Assembly (NCBI GenBank): GCA_011317545.1
Contig: WUJK01000003.1
Location: forward strand, 310,001 to 374,000
Direction of reading: 5' to 3'
Length of the DNA stretch: 64,000 nt
From: Coniella vitis
Lineage: Eukaryota > Ascomycota > Sordariomycetes > Diaporthales > Schizoparmaceae
Positions 46,190 through 57,017 of the stretch are shown one piece after another. The translations under genes and the position numbers were made by a program. Each line of letters opens with the position of its first letter. Positions within the stretch are counted from its first letter, which is position 1. The notes below the pieces were generated by a model, which saw only the letters and a program-made list of their open reading frames with translations, was not told the DNA's origin and searched no databases.

Positions 46190-48799
46190 TCAGCCCCACG
46201 CAGCCAGAACCTGCTTTCCCTTCTTCTTCTTTCCTTTACCCTTTCCACCGCTTGTCCCCTCCACTTCCCCCTGCTCTCCAGCGTCGCCACCAACGTTGCC
46301 ATCCAGGCCCGACGAAGCACCTTCGCCATCTACACCAGCGCCACCACCCCATGAGAATCCAGTCTCCTTCTTGACCCCAAAATCAGACCGCACGGGCCGT
46401 CCCCGTAATCCAGGCGTGAATATACTCGTGTGTACTTTAGGCGCAGCAGGTAACGAAGGGAATGCATCTTGATTTTTCGAAGGGGGCACCACTGCGCCGC
46501 TGCCTGACCCGGCACTTTTTCTTACGGGAGCAGAGAGAGTTGTAGTCCTAGGTGTAGAGGTGGAAGATGTTGAAGCAGCAGCAGACGCGCCGCCGCCGCC
46601 GCCGCCGCCAATCCAAAAAGGAGTTGAGCCCTTAGTCTTGCCTGCAGTGTCCTTTGAGCTCGGCAACGCAGGAAATGCCGTGGAAGAAGCTAGTGCGGTT
46701 GCGCCACGTGACGAAGAGGGTACATTAGTCCATTGCACGCTGCTTGCTACAGCAGTTGCAGCAGGACCCGCCGGTTCGGACCCTGGCACACCAGCCGCGC
46801 TGCCTCTTCGCGTGCTGTTCTTGAGCTTGAGGACACGTGTATTCAACTTTTCCCTGTTTGCAGGAGCACCACCCGATGGACGATGCAAAGTCGGTCCCGC
46901 TGAGGCGGCAGAAGCCCAGCCCGAGCTAGATGTCGTGGCGCCGTGCATGCCGCCTAACCCGGGTAACGAAGGATAATCCTCGTTGATGGCCCGCCAGTCG
47001 TGCCATGCCTTGTGCAGCGCGTCGGCCTTGTTTTTGTCTTCAAAAAGATCTGCAACCTCGCGAACAAGAGTCCCAAGCGCACCTGAAGAGGTGTCGGCAA
47101 ACAGCGCAAAAAAAGCGTCAATGAGCTGGGAGCCTGTCACGGAGCCAGCTTTGTAAGACGAAATTTGGGAGCGGAAGGTGTCCATCTTGGTCTGGTCGTT
47201 GCCGAGCAGGTTCGAGGCACGCTCGATCACGGCACCATGGCGCACGAGGCGGGCACGGTCTTGTGGGGAGAGGTTGGCTTGCTCGGTTACGGAAAGGGAT
47301 GCGAATGAGTCGGCCAGCGGTGCGGTTGTTTGGCTGGAGGCGCTGCCAGAAGCTCCAACTCCAGCTCCATTGGATCGAACGGCAGGTGTAGGGCCGGCTG
47401 AGTTCGCGGTTGTCGTCAGTTGACCGCCAAAGGTACGGTTGGAAATCGACTGTGCTGAGTGGATGGCCCGGGGCCCTTCTTGCGCCGCCATTCTCTGCAG
47501 AGCAATCTCTGCTCGTGACAATGGCTGAGCCGAGGTGCGCGGGAGAGGCTCTGCGTTGGGGTCTCGTCCCCTGCCACGCCCTTCGCGCCCCTCGCGACCG
47601 CCACGTCCTCCCGCCCCTGATCTGCCTCCTCTTCTCTCCTCCTGATATGGCTGCCGAAAGTCAAAGCCAGAAATATCAACCATTCGGGCATCTCGCCGTA
47701 CGTCCTTGGACAAGGAGTTGCCATGCTCGCTCAGTTGGTGGGCCTTGAGGTCCATTTCTGATTCAAACACGACAAACTTCTTTTCCAGGCATTCCCTGTC
47801 CAAACAAAGGTAATGGTCATTCTTGAAGTGCTCCTCCAACTTGTCGTAATTTAGGTAGTAGTGTGGTGACCGAGAATCTCTTCTATCACAAATGAAGCAC
47901 CTTTCGTGCTTGTTCCGGCAGTGCTCGTACAACTTATCGTCGTCGTAGAATCTCTCACCACAGAAACCACAGAGCGGGTGTCCTCTGAATCCAGTTTGTG
48001 CTATGTCTCCGGGCCTGTCATCTCCATGAGCCATGTGTTTGTGTAGGTTCTTATCCGTAAATAGCTCATGCTCATGAGTGAAGACCTTCTTGTTGCGTGT
48101 GCACAGGTCACACATTTTCTTGTGGTGTGTCTGGCGCACATGGCGATGCAGGTCCGGCCAGCCCAGGCCGGCAAAGTCACACCCGCCATCTGGGCAGTTG
48201 TAGCGTAGTAAAAGGACGGTATCGCCAACAATGTCCTCATTGGTGTAACGGATTCCGATATTATTGTCGGCGCTCGAGACATCGGCGCTCGTATACTCTT
48301 GGAACTGCTTCGAGGGATCGTCGGTAAAGATGACAAATGGCGCTGGCGTGCGACAGTGGGGGCAGTCCTTGTTCTTGTAAAGAGCGCGCATACGCAGGGC
48401 GCAGATGTGGCAAGTGACGTGGTTGCAGGGCGCAACGGCGTGATGTTGTATGGGATTGGCGCAAATGAAGCAGACTTCTCCTTCAGCATCGTCGTCGCCA
48501 TCCTGCTCTGGGCCCTGTTCGCCAGATTCGCGTTTGGGTTGTGTAAGGTTACTTTTGGTAGCAGGAGTAGCTAATGGTGGTGTTGGTGCCTGCTGGTGGC
48601 CGTCCTGGTCTCCGCCAGCATGATGGCCGCCTCTGCCTCTCCCTCGGTGACCCCCTCCCCGGTGCGACGCGGCTCCATCGCCGCCTTTCCCTCTTCCTCG
48701 GCCACTACTTCTCGGACCTCGACCTCTTGCACGCTGGCCGTCGCTGCGCATCCTGTCCCCAGCTGGAGCTGTAGGAGGAACAGTGCCCGTATCAGCCAT
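46190..48799 (-). CDS. HEL2: Hel2/ZNF598 ribosome-quality-control E3 ligase
   Basis: A single-exon gene of 869 aa. After an RG-rich start (residues 10-60, likely RNA-binding), a C3HC4-type RING spans about 110-149 (CFICANPIQ...CNHVTCHICALRM...CPHC). C2H2-type fingers follow in the Hel2 arrangement (CDFAGLGWPDLHRHVRQTHH, CGFCGERFYDDDKLYEHC, CFICDRRDSRSPHYYLNYDKL, DLKAHQLSEHG). The C-terminal half is Ser/Gly/Ala-rich with a polyglycine run and a basic tail (GKGKGKKKKGKQ). The family ubiquitinates small-subunit ribosomal proteins on collided ribosomes and so starts ribosome-associated quality control. The start ATG is the first in the frame and fits the family N-terminus. Confidence 0.93.
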   Translation of the reverse strand: MADTGTVPPTAPAGDRMRSDGQRARGRGPRSSGRGRGKGGDGAASHRGGGHRGRGRGGHHAGGDQDGHQQAPTPPLATPATKSNLTQPKRESGEQGPEQDGDDDAEGEVCFICANPIQHHAVAPCNHVTCHICALRMRALYKNKDCPHCRTPAPFVIFTDDPSKQFQEYTSADVSSADNNIGIRYTNEDIVGDTVLLLRYNCPDGGCDFAGLGWPDLHRHVRQTHHKKMCDLCTRNKKVFTHEHELFTDKNLHKHMAHGDDRPGDIAQTGFRGHPLCGFCGERFYDDDKLYEHCRNKHERCFICDRRDSRSPHYYLNYDKLEEHFKNDHYLCLDRECLEKKFVVFESEMDLKAHQLSEHGNSLSKDVRRDARMVDISGFDFRQPYQEERRGGRSGAGGRGGREGREGRGRGRDPNAEPLPRTSAQPLSRAEIALQRMAAQEGPRAIHSAQSISNRTFGGQLTTTANSAGPTPAVRSNGAGVGASGSASSQTTAPLADSFASLSVTEQANLSPQDRARLVRHGAVIERASNLLGNDQTKMDTFRSQISSYKAGSVTGSQLIDAFFALFADTSSGALGTLVREVADLFEDKNKADALHKAWHDWRAINEDYPSLPGLGGMHGATTSSSGWASAASAGPTLHRPSGGAPANREKLNTRVLKLKNSTRRGSAAGVPGSEPAGPAATAVASSVQWTNVPSSSRGATALASSTAFPALPSSKDTAGKTKGSTPFWIGGGGGGGASAAASTSSTSTPRTTTLSAPVRKSAGSGSGAVVPPSKNQDAFPSLPAAPKVHTSIFTPGLRGRPVRSDFGVKKETGFSWGGGAGVDGEGASSGLDGNVGGDAGEQGEVEGTSGGKGKGKKKKGKQVLAAWG

Positions 48800-50019
48800 G
48801 ATTCTGTAGCACCACTTGTTTCCCCAAATATAAAGGGTATCTCGATACGTCGCACGGCGTAATCAGACCGATCAAACAAGCTGGCCAGCGGGTTGCGCTA
48901 TCGGAGCTCTTCGTGACGTTGAAAACGGGCCGAGTCGATGACGCTGGCGTTCGAGTCGTGTTTTCGAAGCTCAAAGTGACCTTTTCTGTGGTCGAGGAGC
49001 TCAATGGGGGGGGGGGGCGCAAAGATCGAACTGAGCGTTGACAGGGTGTGAAGAAGAGAGGTTGGATATTTTGTGGTCGAGGCAGAAATGCTACTACAAG
49101 TTCTGCTGGCTTCTGGGCCCCTCGATTGATAAATAATCCAAGTACCGTAGCGGTGCAGCCTAGTAATATAGTACTATGCACATAGTACTATACTAGACTG
49201 GCAGGTGGGGGTTGGGGCAAACGGCGAACCAATCGAGCCCTGGACTTGCGATCCGGGAACCCTGCCTGTTCATCGGAGGTAACAGGGGCTCCTTTTACAG
49301 GCCACCATCTGCATGCCTAGGTAGTATTGACGACGGGCGAAAGACTCACTCGCCGGTCTGACTGATGTCGTCACCCGGTGACACGTTTCGAGCTGTGCAT
49401 TCCTGTTGTTCAATTCTTGAATTACCCGCGCATGCCCGCTTAGTTATAGAAACTATGTAGTTGGCAATTCCTTTCCATTAGCCTCCAGAACAAAGAGATT
49501 TCAAAGTCAAGCCGCCGCCGCTCCCTGCTACGGTGGGCATTGTATAATATATCAAAACGTCACGACCCTTGTGTACCGTCTTGTCTTATGGCAACATGGA
49601 CCTTGTTCCCGTGTCGCCTTTTGTTGTCTTGAGCTCAGTCTCCGTTAAGACTCACTAGGCGAGTCTCATATCAGGGTATGCAACTCCACGTTGCTGAATA
49701 CCAAAATCGACCATATGTTTCCGACCCCTCAATATGCACAAACGTAGGAAAGCCATACTCTGCGAACGCCAGCCAAGGTTGAATCCACACGACAATCGAG
49801 TACTATTTGCGCAGGCAGGCAGCGACTGAAGAAAGCCCACAGCAGGGAGGCCAGTTGTGGCTCACTCTGTCCTGCCCGCGTTTTGGACGCCTTTTTTCCG
49901 CCTTTGTGTCGTAGCATCGTGCTCCATGCGTAATCGGCCGTGTGTGTATGTGTGTACCATTCTCTTTCATAGGAGACCATTCCGCCTATTCTTCCCATGC
50001 ACCCCTCCAAGAGTCTTCA
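48800..50019. other. Hel2 upstream region
   Basis: No gene recognised. A run of about ten G occurs near 49008-49017. A long inverted repeat lies at 49167-49192. Confidence 0.5.
49167..49192. repeat. 12-bp inverted repeat with 2-bp spacer
   Basis: The arms TATAGTACTATG and CATAGTACTATA are exact reverse complements separated by CA. It is the longest palindromic member of the TACATAGTAC-type motif family in this window, about 370 nt upstream of the Hel2 start. Confidence 0.9.
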
Positions 50020-51085
50020 CTATTCTTCAATTGGGTAGAGATGATTACCAATCAACTTGTTCATCTGGAACATGTTGACAGAACTCTGCCTAAACACAGC
50101 TTGCATGAGATCGTCGCAACGTATCTGGCGCTTGTCTGTCGGCTCCTGCAGGTCATGGGCTTTGATGTGCTCCCACAGCTTCTTGACAACTTGTGGCCGC
50201 GACATCTGTTGACACACTGTTAGTTGTTGCAAATGCGCCCGTAGAGACCACCAAAAGAATAGTGATAGATATAGACGTACCCGTTCTGCACCCACAAGGT
50301 CTGCCAGGGAGAAGCTCAAATTGAACTCCTTTTGGAAGCCACCGCCCGCCTTGCGCTTTTTGGGAGCATTCGAGTCCTCCGTGTCAAGGTCACTGTCGTC
50401 GCCAACCTTGACCTTGGTGGAGCTCTTCTTCTTTGGCTTAGGCTTCGCCTTGGCCTTGGGCGTGCTGTGGCCGCCCCTGGTCTGCCGGCCACGCGCCAGT
50501 TGGTTCTCTTGCGCCTGCAGTTCCCGGGCTAGCCGAGCGTCCTCGTCTTCGACCATGGACGAGCTGCGCTTCTTGCTGGGCACGGTCGACACTTGTATCT
50601 CCTGAGGGACGTCCCGTCCGGCTCCGGGATTGACTGTCGCTTCCTCTGTATCGGCCTCGTGTTTGACTCCATTTGTTCCGTCGTGGATGCTGTCGGTACC
50701 ATTGCTTTGGGGCGGAGGGGTTGGCAGGGTATCGGCGATGGCGTCAAAGCGTTGCTCAATCAAGATCTTAATCGCGTCCTGGATACAAGCTGTTAGCGCC
50801 CAAATTAGGCTCTGTTTGACGAGGTAGCCCTGTACCTTTTGCGCGCTGAGGTCCTTGCCCAGCTGCTGCTCCAATCCCTTGCGAACCTTTTTTCTCGAGA
50901 CGGTATCGAGATCAGAGGTCTTGAGGATGTGGTCGATAATGCTGGTGTACTGGAGCACTTCGTCATTCGTTACTAGCAAGTCGCGAACCGTCAGTTTTGG
51001 GGAATAGGAAAGTCGCAAAACAGGTCCACTGCTCTGATAGCGGCGACGACGGTGACAGTAGGTTTGACAAACATAAAGACGACAT
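50020..51085 (-). CDS. SWIB/MDM2-domain chromatin protein (Uaf30/Tri1-like)
   Basis: Four exons (51085-51073, 50972-50836, 50778-50281, 50205-50020) give 277 aa. The 13-nt first exon (MSSL) is chosen because its GTTTGT donor and the CTAG acceptor join in frame to LTNDEVLQYTSIIDHIL. Residues about 8-60 resemble a DEK C-terminal-type domain (LDTVSRKKVRKGLEQQLGKD). A charged, Lys-rich linker carries an EDEDARLARELQAQ helix and a KAKAKPKPKKKSSTKVKV nuclear-type basic stretch. The SWIB domain (about 195-275) is complete (FNLSFSLADLVG, RPQVVKKLWEHIKAHDLQEP, CDDLMQAVF, VNMFQMNKLIGNHL). In yeast Uaf30 belongs to the RNA polymerase I upstream activating factor; Tri1 is a paralogue. Which one this matches is not settled by sequence. 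Confidence 0.88.
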
Positions 51086-53223
51086 TTTGAAACCTGATTT
51101 GGGCAAGCTGTCTCCCGAGAATCAATGCGAAAACGCCAATGTCTATGCCTTTTGACTTGTTTGGCCGTGCCGCGTAGCAAGGGGCACTGGGCCAAGGCTG
51201 GGCTCGAACGGCAGAGAATTGGCACACAACGGCGTGCTTTCTCAGGCGGGAGATGGAGCAGTATGCAGAGCAGCGGCAGGAGAATTGCTGTCGCTCTTTT
51301 GGGATGAACCCGTGTTTCCTTTCCTGCTTTGGCTGGGTTTGCAATGGGCAGAAGTCGACGAGGGATCGAGACTGCGCAAGCGGTGTAACGGTGCAGATGG
51401 GTTGACGGAAGCCGAGGGTCAGTGCATAGCTGTAAGTTCGATCTGGGATGGACGGTGTAAGAGTGTCGGGGGTTGGTCGAGCGGACGAACAACGAGAAGA
51501 CAACAGGGACTGGAAGAAGCCAGGGTCAAAGAGAGCCAGAGTAAGACCAAAAAATAGGAGCAATTGGCCTGTTGTTGATGCAGACAGAGTATGTCATGCA
51601 GACAGGCAGACAGCAAAGGTGTGAGGTAGAAATAGGGTGGAGAAGGGAAGAGGTAGGGCGTTGATGCGTTGGAGGTTGGGGAGTGGGCGGTGGTGTTGTG
51701 GTGTTGTTGTGTTCGTATTGTTGATGTTGATGTTTGTGATGGCAGTGAAGGAGGTGACGGGGTCCCCGTGGTTCAGCCGAGACCGCAACCGATAGAAGGG
51801 CTTTTGGTGCTTGGGTGCAAGCACTTTGAGCTTAGTGCCTAGAAGCCCACTAAAAGTCCACTGGCAGGCTGGCCAGCTGCTTCAAGAACAGGCCCGCTGG
51901 TTGGGTCCAGGGTCAGGTGGCAGCCTTTCGTAGGGAACACAGACTGACTAGCCACCAAATGATACTGTGGTAGTATTGTCCTTGCTACCAATTTCAGAAG
52001 CAATGAGTGTACACAATAAAAGGTGCTTAGCAGAACGGAATGAAGGCCAGGTTTGAGGTTGATATGCATTGTGTGTTCTGGGCTTGCAGCAAAATGTACA
52101 GCTGACCTAAGTGGCCTATCTGGGCGTATCATGTACAACCACAGCAACCAGCAGCCAAAGTACCTGCTGGCTTGGTACTATGTGAGCTAGTACTACGTAC
52201 TGTCAAGTATGGTACCAACCAATCAAGGTGCTACGGCATGTACTTAGGTACACAGTACAGCTGACATTGAACTGCCACTACAGCAGAACGCAGAAACAGA
52301 CATCAACACCACCAAAATGATGCTTCAGATCTTGGCTCGTGTAACAACGAGTTACACAAATCCCCCGCTTTGTCCTCATGGCTGCTGTCACACGGAGACA
52401 AAAACACACACCAAGCCACTGCTACCTCAAGCTCACCTGCTGCAAAAAAAACAACAAAGGCCCAAGACACGGGCGTCTGATCCGAGCCATCCTTCCATCC
52501 TGCGGTTCTTTTGGCCCGCCGTCCCACAGCGCGAACGGCTCTGTGCACACGCCGTTGACGAACAATGCTCGTCTCGCTGTACATAGTAGGCTTGATCCTG
52601 GCAGCAACAAGTGGAGGATTCCCTAACTTCTGCGTTCTTGTTATCGCCCGCCGCACTGCACCCCGCCCCCGAACGGGTCGAATCGAGTCAATCGACCAAA
52701 AGATTACCACAAGCCAAGGCGTTGGCGATCGTTCTGCAATCCGACAACTTATACAGGCCCTCCAAGATGCTACATAGTACAATCTTGCGGCTGATGTCCG
52801 CGTCGGGTCGCGGCAGCTCGCGCGTTTTCACCGGGCGGCCGCTGTTGCTGGGCTGCCGGAGTGCAACTTACAGCGCTTGTCCGCCAGTTTTGTGGGGCAT
52901 CGCAGGCCTAAAAACCCAAATATCTGGCCGCTCCCGGCGGAGCATTTCCATCACGCAGCGCCGGCACCGCAGCTACTACTCGCCTGGGCATGTAGTCGTG
53001 GCAGGGTACTGGATACTTCAAAGGTCACAGAGCCTTCACCTTGAAATCAAGTACCCCATACCTCCACCACATGCCGGGCTGCCCGGACTCTGTCACTTTA
53101 TCATGCAGCGTCCGTCTTGATAGCCCTCACACAAGGCTGCGTGCACGTCTTGTCTACGACCAAGGCGATATCCCAACACGCACCCTGAACACCCGTCGCA
53201 GTGCGACTCCGTCCTCTTCCACC
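51086..53223. other. divergent intergenic region
   Basis: No gene recognised between the SWIB gene and the NAD synthetase gene. TACATAGTAC-type motifs occur at 52175-52203 (degenerate, paired), 52579-52589 (one mismatch) and 52771-52780 (exact). Confidence 0.5.
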
Positions 53224-55485
53224 ATGTCTTGCATCACCGTTGCTGCGGCCACCTTGCCCAGCGTGCCTCTCGACTTCAAGGGCAACCGCGACAGGATTCT
53301 CGAATCAATTCGCATTGCAAAGGCCCAAGGCGCAACTCTACGAACAGGCCCCGAGCTTGAGATCCCAGGTATGTCTATTGTTTCTTACTGCTGGCTAGAA
53401 TCAGCTTTCCATCCTCGCCAAGCTGGCCACGTTCAGAGCTGACGGAGTCTCTTCAATCCAGGATATGGTTGTCTTGACCACCACCTGGAAGGGGACACCT
53501 TCCTACACTCTTGGGAAGTGTTAGCTGAGATCATCTCGGACCCTGTTTGCAAGGACATGCTTATCGATCTCGGTCTGGGCGTGCGCCATCGTAATGTGCG
53601 CTACAACTGTAGAGCTCTCTGCACATACAAGCACATCTTTCTCATCCGGCCCAAGATGAGTCTTGCCAACGACGGTCTGTATCGCGAGATGCGCCACTTT
53701 ACGCCCTGGGTCAAGCGCCGCCAGTGCGAGGACTATTACCTCGAGGCCATTGCTGCTGAGGTGACCGGTCAGAGAAAGGTCCCCATAGGTGACATTATCC
53801 TCTCCACTGCCGACACAGCTGTGGCCTGCGAGACCTGCGAGGAGCTCTTCACTCCCCTGAACCCCTCATCGTTCCTGGGTCTCAATGGCGCAGAGGTCAT
53901 CCTCAACAGCAGCGCCAGTCATGCCGAGCTGCGCAAGCTGCGCACCCGTCTGGACCTCATTTCCAACTCTACCCGTAGACTGGGCGGTATCTACGTTTAT
54001 GCAAATGCCACGGGCGTCGACGGTGAGGCTCGCATGATGTTTGACGGTTCTAGCATGGTGCTCGCCAACGGCAAAGTCCTCGCACAGGGCTCCCAGTTCT
54101 CGCTCAACCCCGTCGAGGTCACCACGTCCACCATCTCCATTGAAGAAGTCCGCAGCTACCGCTCGTCCATATCACGGAACCTGCAGGGTGCTGCGCAAGA
54201 AGATTTTCCCCGCGTGGACTGTGATCTCCGCCTCTGCCGGTCCGCCGACGAGGTCTACCTCTCTGACACGCTGCACATCAGCAAAGAAATCGACCTCCAC
54301 ATTCTCGACCCCATGCAGGAGATTGCCCACGCACAGGCCGTGTTCTTGTGGCAATATCTCGTTCGCACTAACTCCCCTGGCTACTTTTTGGCATTGAGTG
54401 GTGGCCTTGACTCGGCCACCGTTGCTCTCTTTGTCTACAGCATGGCGCGCATGGCGCTGCAAGCCATCACGGAAGGCGAAAAGACGGTCCTAGCCGACCT
54501 GCGCCGCGTAACAGGTGAGCCAGATTTTCTTCCTTCCACGCCCGAAGAGATCGTCGGCCGCCTCCTCCACACCTGTTACATGGGCACTGTCAACTCAGGC
54601 GAAGAAACCCGCGGCCGCGCGCAGCGCCTCTCGGAGCGCCTGGGCGGCTACCATACCGACATCAAGATTGACGAGGCCGTCGTCTCCCACGAAAACATAA
54701 TCGCGCAGACTTTTGGCGGGTTCCGTCCCAAGTACGCCATCGAGGGCGGCAGCGCGGCCGAGAACCTCGCGCGGCAGAATATCCAGGCGCGGAACCGGCT
54801 CGTCGTCGCGTACGAACTCGCACAGCTGTCAACCACGGCACGCGATACACCGCGCAAGGGTGCTGCGCTGCTCGTGTTGGGGTCCGGCAACGTGGATGAG
54901 AATTTGCGGGGCTACTACACCAAATACGATGCTTCGTCGGCGGACATCGCCCCGCTGGGGAGTATCTCCAAGACCGACGCCAAGGCGTTCCAGGCCTGGG
55001 CTCGGGACAACTGGGACCTGCCCATCATGACGGATTTCATCGAGGCGACCCCCTCTGCTGAGCTCCTCCCTCTTTCCGCTGGTGTGCAAGACGACGAGTC
55101 CGACGCGGAAATGGGCTTCACCTACGCCGAGCTATCTGAATTTGGCATCCTGCGCAAGGTCCACAAGCTGGGCCCTTGGTCAGCATACCTGCGTCTGCTG
55201 GGGGATTGGAAGGAGAGACCTGGGTTTGGGCCCCGGCAAATTGCGGACAAAGTGATGCGGTTTTTCCGCTTCTACTCGCTGAACCGCCACAAGGCGGTGA
55301 TTCTGACGCCCAGTCCGCATTTATCGGCATATAACCCGGATGATAACCGCCACGATTTGAGGCCGTTTCTGTATGTGGTCAACTGGCCGTGGCAATTTGA
55401 CAAGATTCGGGCGCACGTGGAGCAGCTGGAGAAGAGGACAAAGGAGGCCGGTGGTCACGGGGATGCAGGTGAGGGTATTGATTAG
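53224..55485 (+). CDS. QNS1: glutamine-dependent NAD+ synthetase
   Basis: Two exons (53224-53368, 53462-55485) give 722 aa, the usual length for the eukaryotic two-domain enzyme. The N-terminal nitrilase-type glutaminase (about 1-290) has its triad in order: Glu44 (GPELEIPGYGC), Lys near 114 (FLIRPKMSLANDG) and Cys near 174 (ETCEELF). The C-terminal synthetase domain has the ATP PP-loop SGGLDSA near 360 and later conserved blocks (CYMGTVNSGEETRGRA, NIQARNRLVVAYELAQL, LVLGSGNVDENLRGYYTKYD, PLGSISKTD). It converts deamido-NAD+ and glutamine to NAD+ in the final step of biosynthesis. The intron begins within the GYG codon after the catalytic Glu. Confidence 0.97.
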
Positions 55486-56064
55486 ACTAGAAGCTTGCTC
55501 TGGTGGGCATTATAGAGTGGTGAGCCTTTAGTAGAGTCCGAGAAAGAAGAGATCAGAATAGACCACAGTTTGTTCTACCGGCTAGGGTGACAAACCTAAC
55601 CACTATGTCGGCCGGCAGGTCCGTCATTCGTCCAAAGCGTTGTGGTACTTGCTAGATGACTGCGTTCGGGTATTGAGAAAGAGATTGAGGAATTGATCGC
55701 AACGGCGATATGGATGTACTTGGCGATATGAGGACTTCCCGGGGACAACCACAAAGTAAGAAGGCGTCAACGCACACCTGCATACTTTGAACCACTTTCA
55801 AATTATACCTTGTCTTTCCCACATGCTTCTGCGCGCTCCGGTATGTATCCGCATTTGCAGATATCTTTCAACTTAATTTCAAAGTTCCAAGCAATGTGAC
55901 GAGAATACTGATGGGTACTGACTGTCAGGCATAGACCCTTCCAAAGAGATGAGGCGGATACCCCTTGGGATGAGACCTGTACTCTGGTTTTCCCATGGCT
56001 CTCAGTCTTGTTCATCCGCCCCCAAAGAGGTCAATCACGGAACGCGCCGCCCAAACAGGCACTC
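55486..56064. other. convergent intergenic region
   Basis: No gene seen between the 3' ends of the NAD synthetase and decarboxylase-like genes. Confidence 0.5.
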
Positions 56065-57017
56065 TCATTCGAACCTCCAATACTGTCCCTCAGGTACCTC
56101 CAAAAGTGCATCATCCATCCTCACGCCCAACCGCCACCTACCCAAGCCCGGCCAGAAGTTCTCCACGACCGTTCCCGAAGCTGTTGCCTCTCCATCCTGC
56201 CTCAAGTCGAACCAGCACAAGTGCGTTCGCGGCGAAGATTGTTGCATAGAAACTCTGCACCACTCACTTGTCCCGACCTCCTCGGCCCGCTTACCCCGTG
56301 GCAGTGGCGGGTTGACGATAGCCAGGTCCATGCCCATGTAGCTTGCCCACTTGGTTGAGACTGGAAAGGCAGGTACATATGGGACTGTCTTGAACGAGGC
56401 TTGGAAGAGAGGAGTGGATGGGGCCGCTGTATCGGAACTGTCCAGAGGGAAGACTTTGACCTGGGTGCCACCATTGTTGGGAAGCTCTGTCCACTCGAAG
56501 CGAGCAATGTGCTTGGGAATATTCCAGTCTGTGTTGAACTTTAGCGCTTTGCTACTTCTTGCTCCCTAAATCTCATGGAGGTCTCCTGACGACCCAGGGA
56601 GTACTTACTCAGTCTTCCATTGTAGCAGGTGTGTTTCTGCGAGACGTAAGCCCTCGACAGCCGGATATTGGATTTCCTCTGGCCCGTCTCTTGCCATGTT
56701 TTGTCCGTCCTGTCATCATACTCAAAATTTCCTGGAAGGATAACGATTTCATCGTACTTTCCAACAGGCGTGTTTGTATACCGCACAATCATGATGCTGC
56801 CCAGACCCCCGACAAAGTCGCCTGCAGAGGGTGAGCTGAAGTAGGAGTCTGCCTCGAGTGGAGAATAGGCCACAGACGGCACGGGGAGTCCGGGTCCTGT
56901 TTTGTTTGACGAGGTAGCTTTTGGGCGTCGACTGTAAAAGCAGAGCGCATAGACTTGTGCTTTGCAGAGCCATGGTGCGGGTGCTCGGATGATGTCCTCT
57001 GAGGTATTCTCTTCCAT
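56065..57017 (-). CDS. acetoacetate-decarboxylase-superfamily protein
   Basis: Two exons (57017-56609, 56528-56065) give 290 aa. The fold resembles the fungal branch of the acetoacetate decarboxylase-like superfamily: APAPWLCKAQVYALCFY near the start, a Gly-rich turn (DFVGGLGSIMIVRY), then the strongly conserved YDEIVILPGNFEY, RLSRAYVSQKHTCYNGR and LNWNIPKHIARFEW blocks, the last formed by splicing GTAAGT...AACACAG. The superfamily Schiff-base lysine lies in an R-x-Y-V-S-x-K-like strand in enzymatic members; the Lys in AYVSQKHT is a candidate, but I cannot assign catalysis. There is no signal peptide. The natural substrate of these fungal proteins is unknown to me; many occur near metabolic genes, but not clearly so here. 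Confidence 0.7.

Noticed and set aside
46590..46612. (GCC)n/polyglycine tract in Hel2 as a repeat-expansion feature
   Set aside because: It encodes a short glycine run in a disordered tail, which is common in this family.
7640..48799. A proteostasis gene cluster (Pre3, Erv2, Ire1, Hel2)
   Set aside because: The genes are separated by many unrelated genes and several kilobases, on mixed strands; chance is enough to explain it.
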